In this document: positions 15,712-24,076 of the stretch, piece by piece | Layout: each line of letters opens with the position of its first letter | How positions within the stretch are numbered: the stretch's first letter is position 1 | Assembly (NCBI GenBank): GCA_903921605.1 | Contig: CAIXQV010000870.1 | Coordinates: forward strand, 1-27,780 | DNA length: 27,780 nt | Source of the DNA: an uncultured Planctomycetaceae bacterium | GTDB lineage: Bacteria; Planctomycetota; Planctomycetia; Planctomycetales; Planctomycetaceae | Direction of reading: 5' to 3' | The notes under the pieces: generated by a model | What the model saw: only the letters and a program-made list of their open reading frames with translations | Database searches by the model: none | What the model was told of the DNA's origin: nothing | Position numbers and translations under genes: made by a program

Positions 15712-15862
15712 GGGTGGCACATCCTGGAGAGTCTGTGTTGCGAAGCAACAAGAAGCACAGGTTCGCAGGCTGAATTTACATTGTGCGCTGGCTTCCGGAT
15801 GAGAGTCGTCACTGAAGCTTCTCGTACCTGCGGCACACACCCACTGCTTGGAAGTGCCACTG
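15712..15862 (+). repeat. Dispersed 151-bp repeat, copy 2
   Basis: This copy runs from GGGTGGCAC to GTGCCACTG, with the inner eight bases of the ends complementary. It has the same length as copy 1 and shares the hairpin TGTTGCGAAGCAACA (15736-15750). The region after it continues without features to the orphan gene at 16119. It is the closest of the three to the inferred consensus ends. Confidence 0.78.
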
Positions 15863-16118
15863 GCGAAGAAGACACGGCGTTTGGTTCAGAAATCATTTCA
15901 GCTGACTGGCAAAAGCTGACGTCCGTCAAGTGCATGGAACCTTATCTTTGTGGTATCTGTTTTCTCTGGAACGTCGAACGAACCATCAGCTTGTTTCAAC
16001 ACCAAAGACGACACCTTGTCCCACGCTATCGACACGCTCATCTCTTCAAAGAATCTTTCATCTCGCTTGGATAATGTTATGCTTGAACGGGTTTTGAAAT
16101 GACCTCAAAGGAGCTTCC

Positions 16119-16844
16119 ATGACGCCGAATCTCATATGCGCGGAGCTTGTCTTCACAGAAGACGGCATAACGGCTGCAGAAGTGTGGGCTTTGCTGCTCG
16201 TATGGATCTCGGAGAACGCAAGTTCTGTTGAGCAAGTTAAGCTTCACGGGACGCCAATGGCTGCGAAAGATATCGCTGCGTCAATTTCGAAATACAATTC
16301 GCATACATTTGATATCCAGTACAAGCACTGCGATTTGACTTTTGCCATTGTGACGCAGTATGGGATTTCGTGTCTGCTTTTGTCGGGATTCCCCCAAACA
16401 GAACTTCTTGAAATTGTCGAGCAATTCGCTGCGGAAGATTCGTTTATTCAAGCGAGACTTTTCGATGGGGAGTACGAATACTGGGAGAATGCCTCCGATC
16501 CTGTCGAATTCAGTTCAAGAAATCGAACATTCGACGGGCGGAAATTACGCTCCAACGGCCTCCCGTTTCCTCTAGAGAAACAGGTCGTCGATACGTCGAT
16601 GAATTTGGGAAGGCGAGTTCTGAAAAAAGGATTTGTGGAGTCGATAGGTCACATCATCTGGCTCGGCCAAAAGTTCTGGGAACATACAAAACAAGTGAGA
16701 GCATTCCCTCAATGGCTCAGTTCAATTGAGTGTCATAAAGGCTACGATCGGATACTGATCCGTACAGCGCCATTTTCTGAGCACGAACGGGATGCAAGCC
16801 TCGCAAATCGTGTCCGAGATGCTCTTTTTAAGAATGAGACGTAG
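16119..16844 (+). CDS. Orphan hypothetical protein between repeat copies
   Basis: This 241-aa protein is not recognised. GGAG about 7 nt before the ATG supports expression. It has no signal peptide or membrane helix. The N-terminal part holds helices and strands (AAEVWALLLVWISENASSVEQ), the middle is acidic and aromatic (LFDGEYEYWENASDP), and the C-terminal third is basic and Trp-rich (GHIIWLGQKFWEHTKQ). The overall look, a single soluble alpha/beta domain in a repeat-rich spot, is reminiscent of immunity or other accessory proteins, but no family motif supports that. Repeat copy 2 ends 256 bp upstream and copy 3 begins 92 bp downstream, so it is bracketed by the dispersed repeat. It may be an accessory gene. 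Confidence 0.6.
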   Translation: MTPNLICAELVFTEDGITAAEVWALLLVWISENASSVEQVKLHGTPMAAKDIAASISKYNSHTFDIQYKHCDLTFAIVTQYGISCLLLSGFPQTELLEIVEQFAAEDSFIQARLFDGEYEYWENASDPVEFSSRNRTFDGRKLRSNGLPFPLEKQVVDTSMNLGRRVLKKGFVESIGHIIWLGQKFWEHTKQVRAFPQWLSSIECHKGYDRILIRTAPFSEHERDASLANRVRDALFKNET

Positions 16845-16936
16845 TAAAGACCTTTTGCAGTAAACGGCGGCCTGTGACTTCGATACCAAGGGCGAATCGG
16901 CTCGCAATCGCGGCCTTGATGGCTTCTCCGACCGCT

Positions 16937-17085
16937 GGGCGGCACAGCCTGGAGAGGCTGTGTAGCGGAGCAACAAGAAACACAGGTTTGCAAGTTGAAT
17001 TTTCATGGCACGCTGGCTTCCAGAAGAGAGTCCTCACTGAGGCTTCTTGTGCCTGCGGCACTTCCACTGCCTGAACGTGCCACCC
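16937..17085 (+). repeat. Dispersed ~150-bp repeat, copy 3
   Basis: This copy is 149 bp, from GGGCGGCAC to GTGCCACCC. It has a perfect hairpin CACAGCCT/AGGCTGTG (16943-16950 and 16955-16962), which is only partly kept in the other copies. The second hairpin reads TGTAGC/GCAACA, with one mismatch. It ends 20 bp beyond the stop of the minus-strand HD hydrolase gene and could form the 3' end of that transcript. Confidence 0.78.
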
Positions 17086-17105
17086 TGTGACTGAATTGTG
17101 CAAAA

Positions 17106-18434
17106 TCAGTTCAGCACTTTGTGCATCAGAGTTGTAATGTCGAAGTTCTCCGGAAGGGCGTTTCGCAACTCTTCGGTGCCGTAGATGCGGACTTTCTTGA
17201 CGCAGTCGTCGAACTGTGTTTTTGCCATGGAATCAACGATCGGCGATAACTCACGAAGTGGCCGGTATTTCTTTTCAGACGCGGTGTAAACCTGAACGTT
17301 GAACTCCACTTCTCGATGCTGCGGCGGGGCGTCGATCAGGACGTCGAGACGGCCGGTTTCGAGACCCGCGACGTGACCCAGTTCTTTCGATAGCCTTGAT
17401 GAGATAACAGCCAGCTCGGAAAACGGCTTCTGACGCATGGCTCGATAGAGCGGTTCCTGATGGAAGACGCTAAACTCGGCGATCCGTTTGTGGATTCGTC
17501 GTCGATTTCCGAATAAGCCGTCCGTCAAAGTCTGGACGTCAGTTCCTTCAGCGGTTTGCTTCAGGATTCGGATCAGCTCCGGTTCCGTTAAGCGAAATAG
17601 AGTGGCGATATCCAGCTTTGGCAGTAGCTCAAAAAATGCACGGGCGAACATGGTTGTCGCAGCGCGCACAGCATGGTGCCAGTAGACCTCGGAGAACATC
17701 ACATACCGAGCAAACACCATCATCTCTGCGGCCGTGCGGCCCTTGGATGTAATCGCCAGACCATCTCCCGCTTCGTTGACGATCAGCGAATTCATCAGGC
17801 GATTGCGATCGAAGTGTTTTCCGTATGGCACGCCGCAGTGCTGGCTATCCCGAACCAGGTAATCCATCTTGTCGATGTCGATTGGCCCTGACAGGATAGA
17901 GCGACGAAGTCGATTGCTTGGGGAGTTGTCTCGTGCGACGAGGACATCCAGCACTTCGTAGGGTTCGATCTTCCATTCTTTTCGCAGTACGTCACCCAGT
18001 TCGGTTCCGGGACGCAGGAACTCGCGTGCATAGTCCTCGTGCGGTGGAAGCTGCGGCAGTCCCAGATCCTCAATCGGATGGCAAAACGGCCAATGGCCGA
18101 TGTCATGCAACAACGCAGTAACGATCAGGATTTCTGCGTCACGCACAGAGACTGTTCTTGCGAACCGCTGATCTCTGCCAAGTTGCCACAGATATTTCAA
18201 AGCGTTGTGATAAACACCAAGAGCATGTTCAAAACGAGTATGAGTAGCGCCGGGATAAACACGGGAAGCAAGAGCGAGCTGCGTGACGTGGGCCAATCGC
18301 TGGAACTCCGCCGAATCCACAATGGCACGCACGCGAGGCGTGAAAGGCACATCCTGTTCGACAGGAATGCGGATCACTCCGAACGAATCGCCGGACTGAG
18401 ATAGCTCTGGTATGGAAGAGTAAGGGTGCATCAT
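17106..18434 (-). CDS. HD-domain phosphohydrolase, SAMHD1/dGTPase-like
   Basis: This 442-aa protein belongs to the HD superfamily of dNTP triphosphohydrolase-like proteins. The start fits the family opening (EFQRLAHVTQLALASRVYPG, residues 43-62). The metal site is visible: His70 in HTRFEH, His110-Asp111 in ALLHDIGHWPF, and the later Asp in DIDKMDYLVRD (186-196). In this family the metal-bound HD core hydrolyses dNTPs or other nucleotides; the substrate here is not proven, and several bacterial members act on unknown ligands. It is cytoplasmic. The ATG at 18434 is followed directly by a second ATG. Only 26 bp separate it from the decarboxylase gene upstream, so they are probably co-transcribed. 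Repeat copy 3 lies just past its stop. Confidence 0.85.
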   Translation of the reverse strand: MMHPYSSIPELSQSGDSFGVIRIPVEQDVPFTPRVRAIVDSAEFQRLAHVTQLALASRVYPGATHTRFEHALGVYHNALKYLWQLGRDQRFARTVSVRDAEILIVTALLHDIGHWPFCHPIEDLGLPQLPPHEDYAREFLRPGTELGDVLRKEWKIEPYEVLDVLVARDNSPSNRLRRSILSGPIDIDKMDYLVRDSQHCGVPYGKHFDRNRLMNSLIVNEAGDGLAITSKGRTAAEMMVFARYVMFSEVYWHHAVRAATTMFARAFFELLPKLDIATLFRLTEPELIRILKQTAEGTDVQTLTDGLFGNRRRIHKRIAEFSVFHQEPLYRAMRQKPFSELAVISSRLSKELGHVAGLETGRLDVLIDAPPQHREVEFNVQVYTASEKKYRPLRELSPIVDSMAKTQFDDCVKKVRIYGTEELRNALPENFDITTLMHKVLN

Positions 18435-18460
18435 GGTTCCGCATTCTGAATGCCCATGGG

Positions 18461-20110
18461 CTACTTGAAAACCCCGGCCACTTGTTTTCTGGCACGTTCA
18501 ACAGAATCCACGACCGCCTGAACGTACTGCTCATCGGAAAACGGACTCATGATATAGGACTTCAAAGCGACGACTGGCTGGCCATAGTCTGTTTCTCGAA
18601 ACCGATCGGTCATCGAGATGACCACTCCATCGCCTCGCAGCGCTTCGGCATGCATGGCCTGAAATACCTGTCGGTTGTAGTCATTGAACCGATGCAGTTG
18701 AGCCGCGTATCTGGCATCCGTCTGTTCCAGCTTTGGCATTTCAAAGGTATCGACGTCGTCCGGATAGACTCGGAACAGTGTCACCGGGCCAAAGTTTTCC
18801 GGATTCATGACACTGATGGCGGGTTGAGCCGTCAGCCGATTTCTCAGCGTTTCGGCCATCGTTACGAGGTGTCCCAATAACGTTCGCAGGCCCGATTTTC
18901 CAAGCAACTGCAAGGCCCCAAGAGCTGACATAGGACCACAGCCTGATCGACTGGTCTCCAGAGTAAACTTGCCCGGGTTGTAATCGCCCGATTGAAACAG
19001 GTACGGAGTTGTCGACTGATCTCGAGTTAACATCTTTAGGTCTCTGGCATCCTTCACAAAGAACGCGCTTGAGACGTAAGGTGCAAAACCTGTCTTGTGA
19101 TAATCCACACCGATCGAATCTGCGAAGTGTAGTTGGCGTATACGGCGATTGGCTCCGGCGAGTGCTCGCAGTGTGCGATCCGGGAACTGAAGCGGATTCT
19201 GAGCAAAGTCGTAGTCGCGAAACACACTCCAGGCCCAACCGATTACGGCATCAGCGTGAAGATGGGGCACGTAGTCGAGCGAAAACTCGTGAACAAGTTC
19301 ATCGCGAAGCTCGCGGATCTTTTCAAGATGATCGAGCCCAAAGGCATCGGTTGTTCCCATCGTGGCCACGATGCAGGCAATACGGCGTCCTTCCTTCAAC
19401 AAACGGCGCAGTTCGCTTTCCAACAAGCACGTTCGAATTTCATTGTTCGGAGCTGTTGGAATTTTGACAACGCTGTTGGCACCGAGGCCCAGCCATGATG
19501 CCGCCGTCTTGTTCGCGTAATGAGCCTGGTCTGAACAAACCACAACGGGCATATTGCCGAGGATGCCGTTCTGCATGGCTCCCGGAACAGCTTTCTCGAT
19601 GCCCAGGCGGATCGCATAGAGCAAAGTTCCGGTGCCGCCGAAAGTAAAAATCCCACCCGACAAATTCGGATCATAGCCCATCAGACGAGCTGTCATGCTG
19701 ATGGCTTCTGCTTCGGCCAATGCCACGCCTCGGCTGGCTTCCTCACTGCAAAGGTTGGGATTGTAGATAGCCGGCAGCAGCGTCCCAAGAATTCCCGGGA
19801 TACACGGAGGATTGATCACGTTTACCTGAGATCGTGGATGTCCCCAGATAAACATCCCCGCGAGATGATCGACGAGATTTCTGGACACCAGTTCGACAGT
19901 ACTCATCTCGTCCGGAACGCAGGCCGCAGTGGCTTTTGAGAAGTCGATTTCCTGAGGCTCTCCCAGTATCGGACGCTGCGACTTCATTGCGTCGACGCGG
20001 TCCAATGCTCGCAGGACCGAGAAAACGAACCACGCATCGTGCTCCTGATCCGAAACCGGCTGAGGAAACGCTCGCCGAAGCACATTCAGATTGTCTCGAT
20101 ACTGGGGCAT
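18461..20110 (-). CDS. Pyridoxal-dependent group II decarboxylase
   Basis: This 549-aa PLP enzyme of the group II amino-acid decarboxylase family resembles glutamate, aspartate and tyrosine decarboxylases. Landmarks are GGIFTFGGTGTLLYAI (residues 152-167, phosphate region), His198 (SDQAHYANK, stacking on PLP), Asp287 in HLHADAVIGWA (pyridine N contact) and the Schiff-base Lys339 in GVDYHKTGFAPY. DYHK replaces the more common DPHK, a known variation. It is a long form, with ~85 residues before the first conserved block. The amino-acid substrate cannot be inferred. The ATG at 20110 has only a weak upstream GGATG. It is transcribed divergently from the 632-aa gene, 116 bp away, and leads directly into the HD hydrolase gene. 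Confidence 0.85.
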   Translation of the reverse strand: MPQYRDNLNVLRRAFPQPVSDQEHDAWFVFSVLRALDRVDAMKSQRPILGEPQEIDFSKATAACVPDEMSTVELVSRNLVDHLAGMFIWGHPRSQVNVINPPCIPGILGTLLPAIYNPNLCSEEASRGVALAEAEAISMTARLMGYDPNLSGGIFTFGGTGTLLYAIRLGIEKAVPGAMQNGILGNMPVVVCSDQAHYANKTAASWLGLGANSVVKIPTAPNNEIRTCLLESELRRLLKEGRRIACIVATMGTTDAFGLDHLEKIRELRDELVHEFSLDYVPHLHADAVIGWAWSVFRDYDFAQNPLQFPDRTLRALAGANRRIRQLHFADSIGVDYHKTGFAPYVSSAFFVKDARDLKMLTRDQSTTPYLFQSGDYNPGKFTLETSRSGCGPMSALGALQLLGKSGLRTLLGHLVTMAETLRNRLTAQPAISVMNPENFGPVTLFRVYPDDVDTFEMPKLEQTDARYAAQLHRFNDYNRQVFQAMHAEALRGDGVVISMTDRFRETDYGQPVVALKSYIMSPFSDEQYVQAVVDSVERARKQVAGVFK

Positions 20111-20226
20111 AAGGATTTCATCCGCTCACGCAATTTCTCTGGGGTCGTTCGACTTTCTTTAGCGGCTTTCAGTGCGTACGATCAACCGGTCGAAGTCTGG
20201 TTCCTCCAAGTTTTGCAGAATGAATC

Positions 20227-22125
20227 ATGAACGCAGTTTCAGAAGTCCTGACTCTGGGGCGAAATATTACCCTCTTCCCCGTGATTCACGGGAGCGGCGA
20301 TTTTGCGGTCGAAGTTCGTCGCTTAATGCTCGCGCAGAAATTTGCGTGCCTTGCCGTTCCTTTGCCGCCGTCGTTTCAGACTGATGTGGAGGCTGCGGTC
20401 GAGCGTTTGCCCTGCGTTTCTGTGGTTCTCCAGCGCCAGCCGGTTCAAACATTTTCGTCGACGACAACCGATTTTGAAACGGGTGCAGAAGAAGAGGGGG
20501 ACGATGAACTGCCGGAAGCCAGTTATGTCCCCATCGATCCCTGTCAGCCGGTGATCGCAGCGCTGCGAATTGCGCGGCAGGAACGCATGGTTCGCGCCTT
20601 CATCGACATCGAAACGGATCAATATATTCCTCGAGAAGCGTCCTTGCCGGATCCGTATGCTCTGAAGCGAGTGCGGCCGGAGCAATTCGCCGCTGCAGTG
20701 CTGCCAGCGTTGCCAGCTCCTGAGGATGAAGATCAGTTCCGGCGAATCCATTGGATGGCCAGTGAGTTGCATCGTTTGTCGGCACAGCATGAGTCGGTTT
20801 TATGCCTGTGCAATATTATGGACTGGCCGTGGCTGCGTGATGCCTTTAACAGCGCGGTGGAACGCCCTGCTCCGCCGACATGGTCGGAGACACCGACAGA
20901 ATCGTTTGGAGTCTCGGCCAGAACACTCACGTTTATGCTGGGAGAACTGCCCTTCATTACCGGACTCTACGAGAAGGCTCGGTTTGAACTGGATGATGAT
21001 GAGAATCTGTCGATTGATGGAATCAAATCGTTGCTGCTTCATGCTCGGGATCGTTACCGAGACGAATTCAAATCGCGTGCTCGTCGAATCACGCCTCAAC
21101 TGCTGATGAACTGCCTGAAGTACATTAGGAATTTGTCGTTGATTGAGCGACGGTTTACGCCCGATCTCTATACGTTGGTTATTGCTTCTCAGCAGACGGC
21201 AGGCGACCAATATGCGATCCACGTCGCAGAAACGGCTCGCGACTATCCGTTTGCACCAAGTTCTGAATTGCCGGAGATCCGGTTCGGGATTGATCGAACT
21301 ATTTTGCCGGATGGTTCAGAGTTGCGACCTGTTTGCCGGTTGCCGGGACACCCTGTGGTTTGGCGAAGTTGCCGTTTGAACGCTCGCCCTGACCGCCGCA
21401 CCAAAGTGGAGTGGCAGAAGTCCTGGAATCCGTATGGTCAGTGCAGCTGGCCTCCGGAAGATGTCGCGATCGAAAACTTTCGGACTCATGTGAAAAACGT
21501 TGCTCTGGATTTGATCGGCAATGATCTCGCGAGGACCGAGAAGTTTTCTGCCAGCATGAAGGACGGGCTGGATATTCGGGAAACGCTGCGAAACTGGCAT
21601 CTGGGTGAACTGCACGTCAAAGTCTTCCCGCCCGCTCGAGGAAAAATCGATTGCGTTATTATGCTGTTTGATTCGCCGGCGGATCCTCGTGATTATCCAT
21701 GGCGAATTACCTGGCATGCCGAGAACCACGATGAGTCGACGTTGTCGTTGTTTGCGACGAACTTTACTGACGACATGATTGGTCCCGGGATCGCGCTGGC
21801 TCGATATGGTGGTTGTATGTTTCTGTTTCCGCCGCGACCGGTTCGTGATATCTGGCGTGATCCGCAGTTTGATTTCGTCGACACGCTGGAAGAGCGATTG
21901 ATCGCTGCCGGACTGCACTATTCAAACGAACGGCATATTGCGCTGATGAGTCATTCACCGCCGGGCGCGGGATGGAGAAGGCTGGCCAGTAAATACAAAA
22001 AGAAGATTGTGCATGTGCCCATGAATCGATTTGGTGCGGCCACGATTGAAAAGTTGAGGATGTTCCACGTTCTCAATGGTCACCACATCCGTTCGTTTGC
22101 GGAACATTTTATTCGGAAGCCGTAA
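20227..22125 (+). CDS. Hypothetical protein, 632 aa
   Basis: I do not recognise a firm family. The N terminus (GRNITLFPVIHGSGDFAVEV, then a strand-helix repeat) looks like a small alpha/beta domain of TraB/DUF5682-like type, where the first strand is followed by a His/Gly motif. That is only a resemblance. An acidic linker (GAEEEGDDELPEAS, near residue 90) follows. The middle (about 150-300) is helical, with LHRLSAQHESVLCLCNIMDWP. The C-terminal third (from about residue 470) has GKIDCVIMLFDSPADPRDYP and a closing segment near ERHIALMSHSPPG. No signal peptide or membrane segment is present. The start has no clear Shine-Dalgarno. It is divergent from the decarboxylase and convergent with the GGT gene, so it is a single-gene unit. 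Confidence 0.7.
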   Translation: MNAVSEVLTLGRNITLFPVIHGSGDFAVEVRRLMLAQKFACLAVPLPPSFQTDVEAAVERLPCVSVVLQRQPVQTFSSTTTDFETGAEEEGDDELPEASYVPIDPCQPVIAALRIARQERMVRAFIDIETDQYIPREASLPDPYALKRVRPEQFAAAVLPALPAPEDEDQFRRIHWMASELHRLSAQHESVLCLCNIMDWPWLRDAFNSAVERPAPPTWSETPTESFGVSARTLTFMLGELPFITGLYEKARFELDDDENLSIDGIKSLLLHARDRYRDEFKSRARRITPQLLMNCLKYIRNLSLIERRFTPDLYTLVIASQQTAGDQYAIHVAETARDYPFAPSSELPEIRFGIDRTILPDGSELRPVCRLPGHPVVWRSCRLNARPDRRTKVEWQKSWNPYGQCSWPPEDVAIENFRTHVKNVALDLIGNDLARTEKFSASMKDGLDIRETLRNWHLGELHVKVFPPARGKIDCVIMLFDSPADPRDYPWRITWHAENHDESTLSLFATNFTDDMIGPGIALARYGGCMFLFPPRPVRDIWRDPQFDFVDTLEERLIAAGLHYSNERHIALMSHSPPGAGWRRLASKYKKKIVHVPMNRFGAATIEKLRMFHVLNGHHIRSFAEHFIRKP

Positions 22126-22210
22126 GGAGCGGGTGTGCCGTGCGAAGGTCATGTTGCTCTGCATCAAGTCTGTCTTGATTCAGATATGGCATGTCTGGTG
22201 CGACAACGTA

Positions 22211-23938
22211 TTAATACCCGGCGGGCTGGCCGTTTTTGCGAGGATCGCTGCCCCCGGATGGTTTGCCGGAATCCAACGCAGCTGCCTGTGTTGCTGCCAG
22301 CGAGCTGCTGCTTTTGACAACATGCCCAAGTGCTGTCAGTGAATCGCCTGCCGCTTTCTTAAGTGATGGCTCCAGCAGCAATTCATTGGGAGACCATTGG
22401 TGATGAAAGCGACTGGCCGAGACAGCATCAGCGGCCGACATTTCGAACACAGTGTGATTGAGAAGGCTCTGGAGTGTTGCGGTGATAATTCGTGGTCCTC
22501 CAGAAGCGCCGCAGGCATAGGTCGCTTTGTGATCTTCCACGACGAGTGTGGGGGTCATGCTGCTGAGCGGTCGTTTGCCAGGGGCAATGACATTGGCCTC
22601 ACTCTGAATCAATCCGAAGGCGTTTGGCTTGCCGGGATTGGCCGTAAAATCGTCCAGTTCATTGTTCAGGATGATCCCATACTCCGGGACCACGAGAAAG
22701 CTGCCGAATGTCAGATTGATCGTCTCTGTGCAGGCAACTGCGTTACCATCCGCATCCATAACGGAGAAATGGCTGGTTCCTCCATCGGAGTTGAGAAAGA
22801 AACGACCGTATTTTTCCGGGGCCAGAGTACTCGTCATTGAAACGTGTTCTGCAATGTCGCGTGAGTAATCTCGGTTCAGGAGCCTGTCTATTGGCACCTC
22901 AACGAAGTCCGTATCTCCAAGAAACTCCGCGCGATCAGCGAAGGCATGTTTAAGAACTTCTGTTACAACGTGGACATAGTCCGCACTGTTGTGCTGCAGT
23001 GATTTTAAGCTCTTTTGCGACAGAGTTTCCCACTCTTCCAGAGCCTGCAGAGTTTGCAGCAAAGCCACTCCTCCGCTGGACGGTGGTGGCATCGTGATGA
23101 TCTGCTTGCCGTGAAATTTTGAAACAAGAGCGTTGCGTTCGGTCGGCTGATAGGCTGCCAGATCATCTGTAGAAAAAATGCCGGATTCTGCCGTGATCGT
23201 CTGCGCGACAGCAACGGCGACTGGGCCTTTGTAGAACCCCGCCGCGCCGTTTGCGGCGATGGCTTCCAGAGTCTTGAGTTGCGGAGAATAAAATTTGTCG
23301 CCGATCTGCCACGGCTTACCATCATTCAGGTAGAGCTTCTTCAGAAGTTTGAATCTTTCTTCATAGCCAGCATGACTTTTGAGTTTGTTAAGGGTCGTTG
23401 CCTGAACCTCCTGGTCATGTTGATCGATCGGGACACCATTTTTACAGAGATCGATCGCTGGCTGCACAAGGCGAGCGATCGGCATAGTGCCGTATTTCCT
23501 GGCGGCATAACACAAGCCGGCCACGTTCCCTGGCACTCCCACAGCTTTACCACCTCGAACACTTGGTGGTTCGGGAGACGTATCATCTTCTTGCAGTGCA
23601 GTGGCGGTCGCACCGGCCGGTGCTCGTTCTCGATAATCAAGTGCCACAGCTTTTTGCTGATCGGCGTCCCAGATCACCATGAAACCGCCGCCACCAATTC
23701 CGCAACTGGCAGGTCGGACCACAGACAATGCGAACGACGTGGCGACAGCGGCATCGACAACGTTGCCGCCTTCGCGAAGAATACGAGCGCCTGCTTCACT
23801 GGCCGCCGTATGGTCCGCGGCAACCACAGCTTTTGAAAACGACGTCTGTTGCGCAGATGCCTGTTGAGCCTGAGTCCAGCTTATTGCAACGGACGCGGCT
23901 GTGAGAAAAACGATCCTAACACGATCAACGCGATTCAC
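22211..23938 (-). CDS. ggt: Gamma-glutamyltransferase
   Basis: This 575-aa precursor of a secreted gamma-glutamyltransferase cleaves or transfers the gamma-glutamyl group of glutathione and related peptides. The proenzyme self-cleaves before a Thr, seen here in DGGTSHFSVMDADGNAVAC (Thr near residue 390), matching the family position. Other family motifs are ADHTAASEAG near the start of the mature protein, CGIGGGGFMVIWD, PPPSSGGVALLQ, and the ending GGSDPRKNGQPAGY. The frame is open from an ATG at 24001, but the GTG at 23938 is preferred: GGGAG lies 8 nt upstream and it leaves a clean signal peptide (VDRVRIVFLTAASVAISW). The product should be periplasmic or extracellular. It is convergent with the 632-aa gene, and the DUF1501 gene lies 138 bp upstream on the same strand. 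Confidence 0.9.
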   Translation of the reverse strand: MNRVDRVRIVFLTAASVAISWTQAQQASAQQTSFSKAVVAADHTAASEAGARILREGGNVVDAAVATSFALSVVRPASCGIGGGGFMVIWDADQQKAVALDYRERAPAGATATALQEDDTSPEPPSVRGGKAVGVPGNVAGLCYAARKYGTMPIARLVQPAIDLCKNGVPIDQHDQEVQATTLNKLKSHAGYEERFKLLKKLYLNDGKPWQIGDKFYSPQLKTLEAIAANGAAGFYKGPVAVAVAQTITAESGIFSTDDLAAYQPTERNALVSKFHGKQIITMPPPSSGGVALLQTLQALEEWETLSQKSLKSLQHNSADYVHVVTEVLKHAFADRAEFLGDTDFVEVPIDRLLNRDYSRDIAEHVSMTSTLAPEKYGRFFLNSDGGTSHFSVMDADGNAVACTETINLTFGSFLVVPEYGIILNNELDDFTANPGKPNAFGLIQSEANVIAPGKRPLSSMTPTLVVEDHKATYACGASGGPRIITATLQSLLNHTVFEMSAADAVSASRFHHQWSPNELLLEPSLKKAAGDSLTALGHVVKSSSSLAATQAAALDSGKPSGGSDPRKNGQPAGY

Positions 23939-24076
23939 AGTGTCGTCTCCCTGAATCACAGACATACCCAACAAGCCCAGCACAGGATGTGCAGAAGCCA
24001 TGGGTGTGTATTGTGAACAGAGAATGCCCGTATGTCGATCAGACAGTCAACAAGGCTAATTCAAGGAGCGTTTTCG

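Larger units (their letters stand above)
15038..16118. other. Repeat-rich region without convincing genes
   Basis: Over 1 kb separates the zinc-ribbon gene from the orphan gene at 16119. It contains two copies of a ~150-bp dispersed repeat and a 153-bp inverted-repeat unit. Several open frames cross it on both strands (for example 15111-15476 plus, 15781-16074 plus, 14886-15374 minus). They run through the repeats, resemble no protein family and lack ribosome-binding sites, so I do not call them. The rest, such as 15317-15535, shows nothing recognisable. Confidence 0.6.

Noticed and set aside
15166..17085. Repeat copies as integron attC sites around gene 16119-16844
   Set aside because: The ends read GGGTGGCAC/GTGCCACCC and lack the attC core GTTRRRY and its partner RYYYAAC. 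No integrase is present in the window.
15166..17085. CRISPR-like array
   Set aside because: The repeats are ~150 bp, few, unevenly spaced and carry no short unique spacers; no cas gene is present.
14886..17103. Minus-strand open frames through all three repeat copies whose translations look alike
   Set aside because: The same frame stays open for ~45 codons in each copy, but comparing copies 2 and 3 codon by codon, almost every difference changes the amino acid. That is not the pattern of a protein under selection, and there are no ribosome-binding sites. The likeness comes from the shared DNA repeat.
22163..22179. Small hairpin between the 632-aa gene and GGT as a terminator
   Set aside because: The stem is only 6 bp (ATCAAG/CTTGAT) with no U-run; support is too weak.
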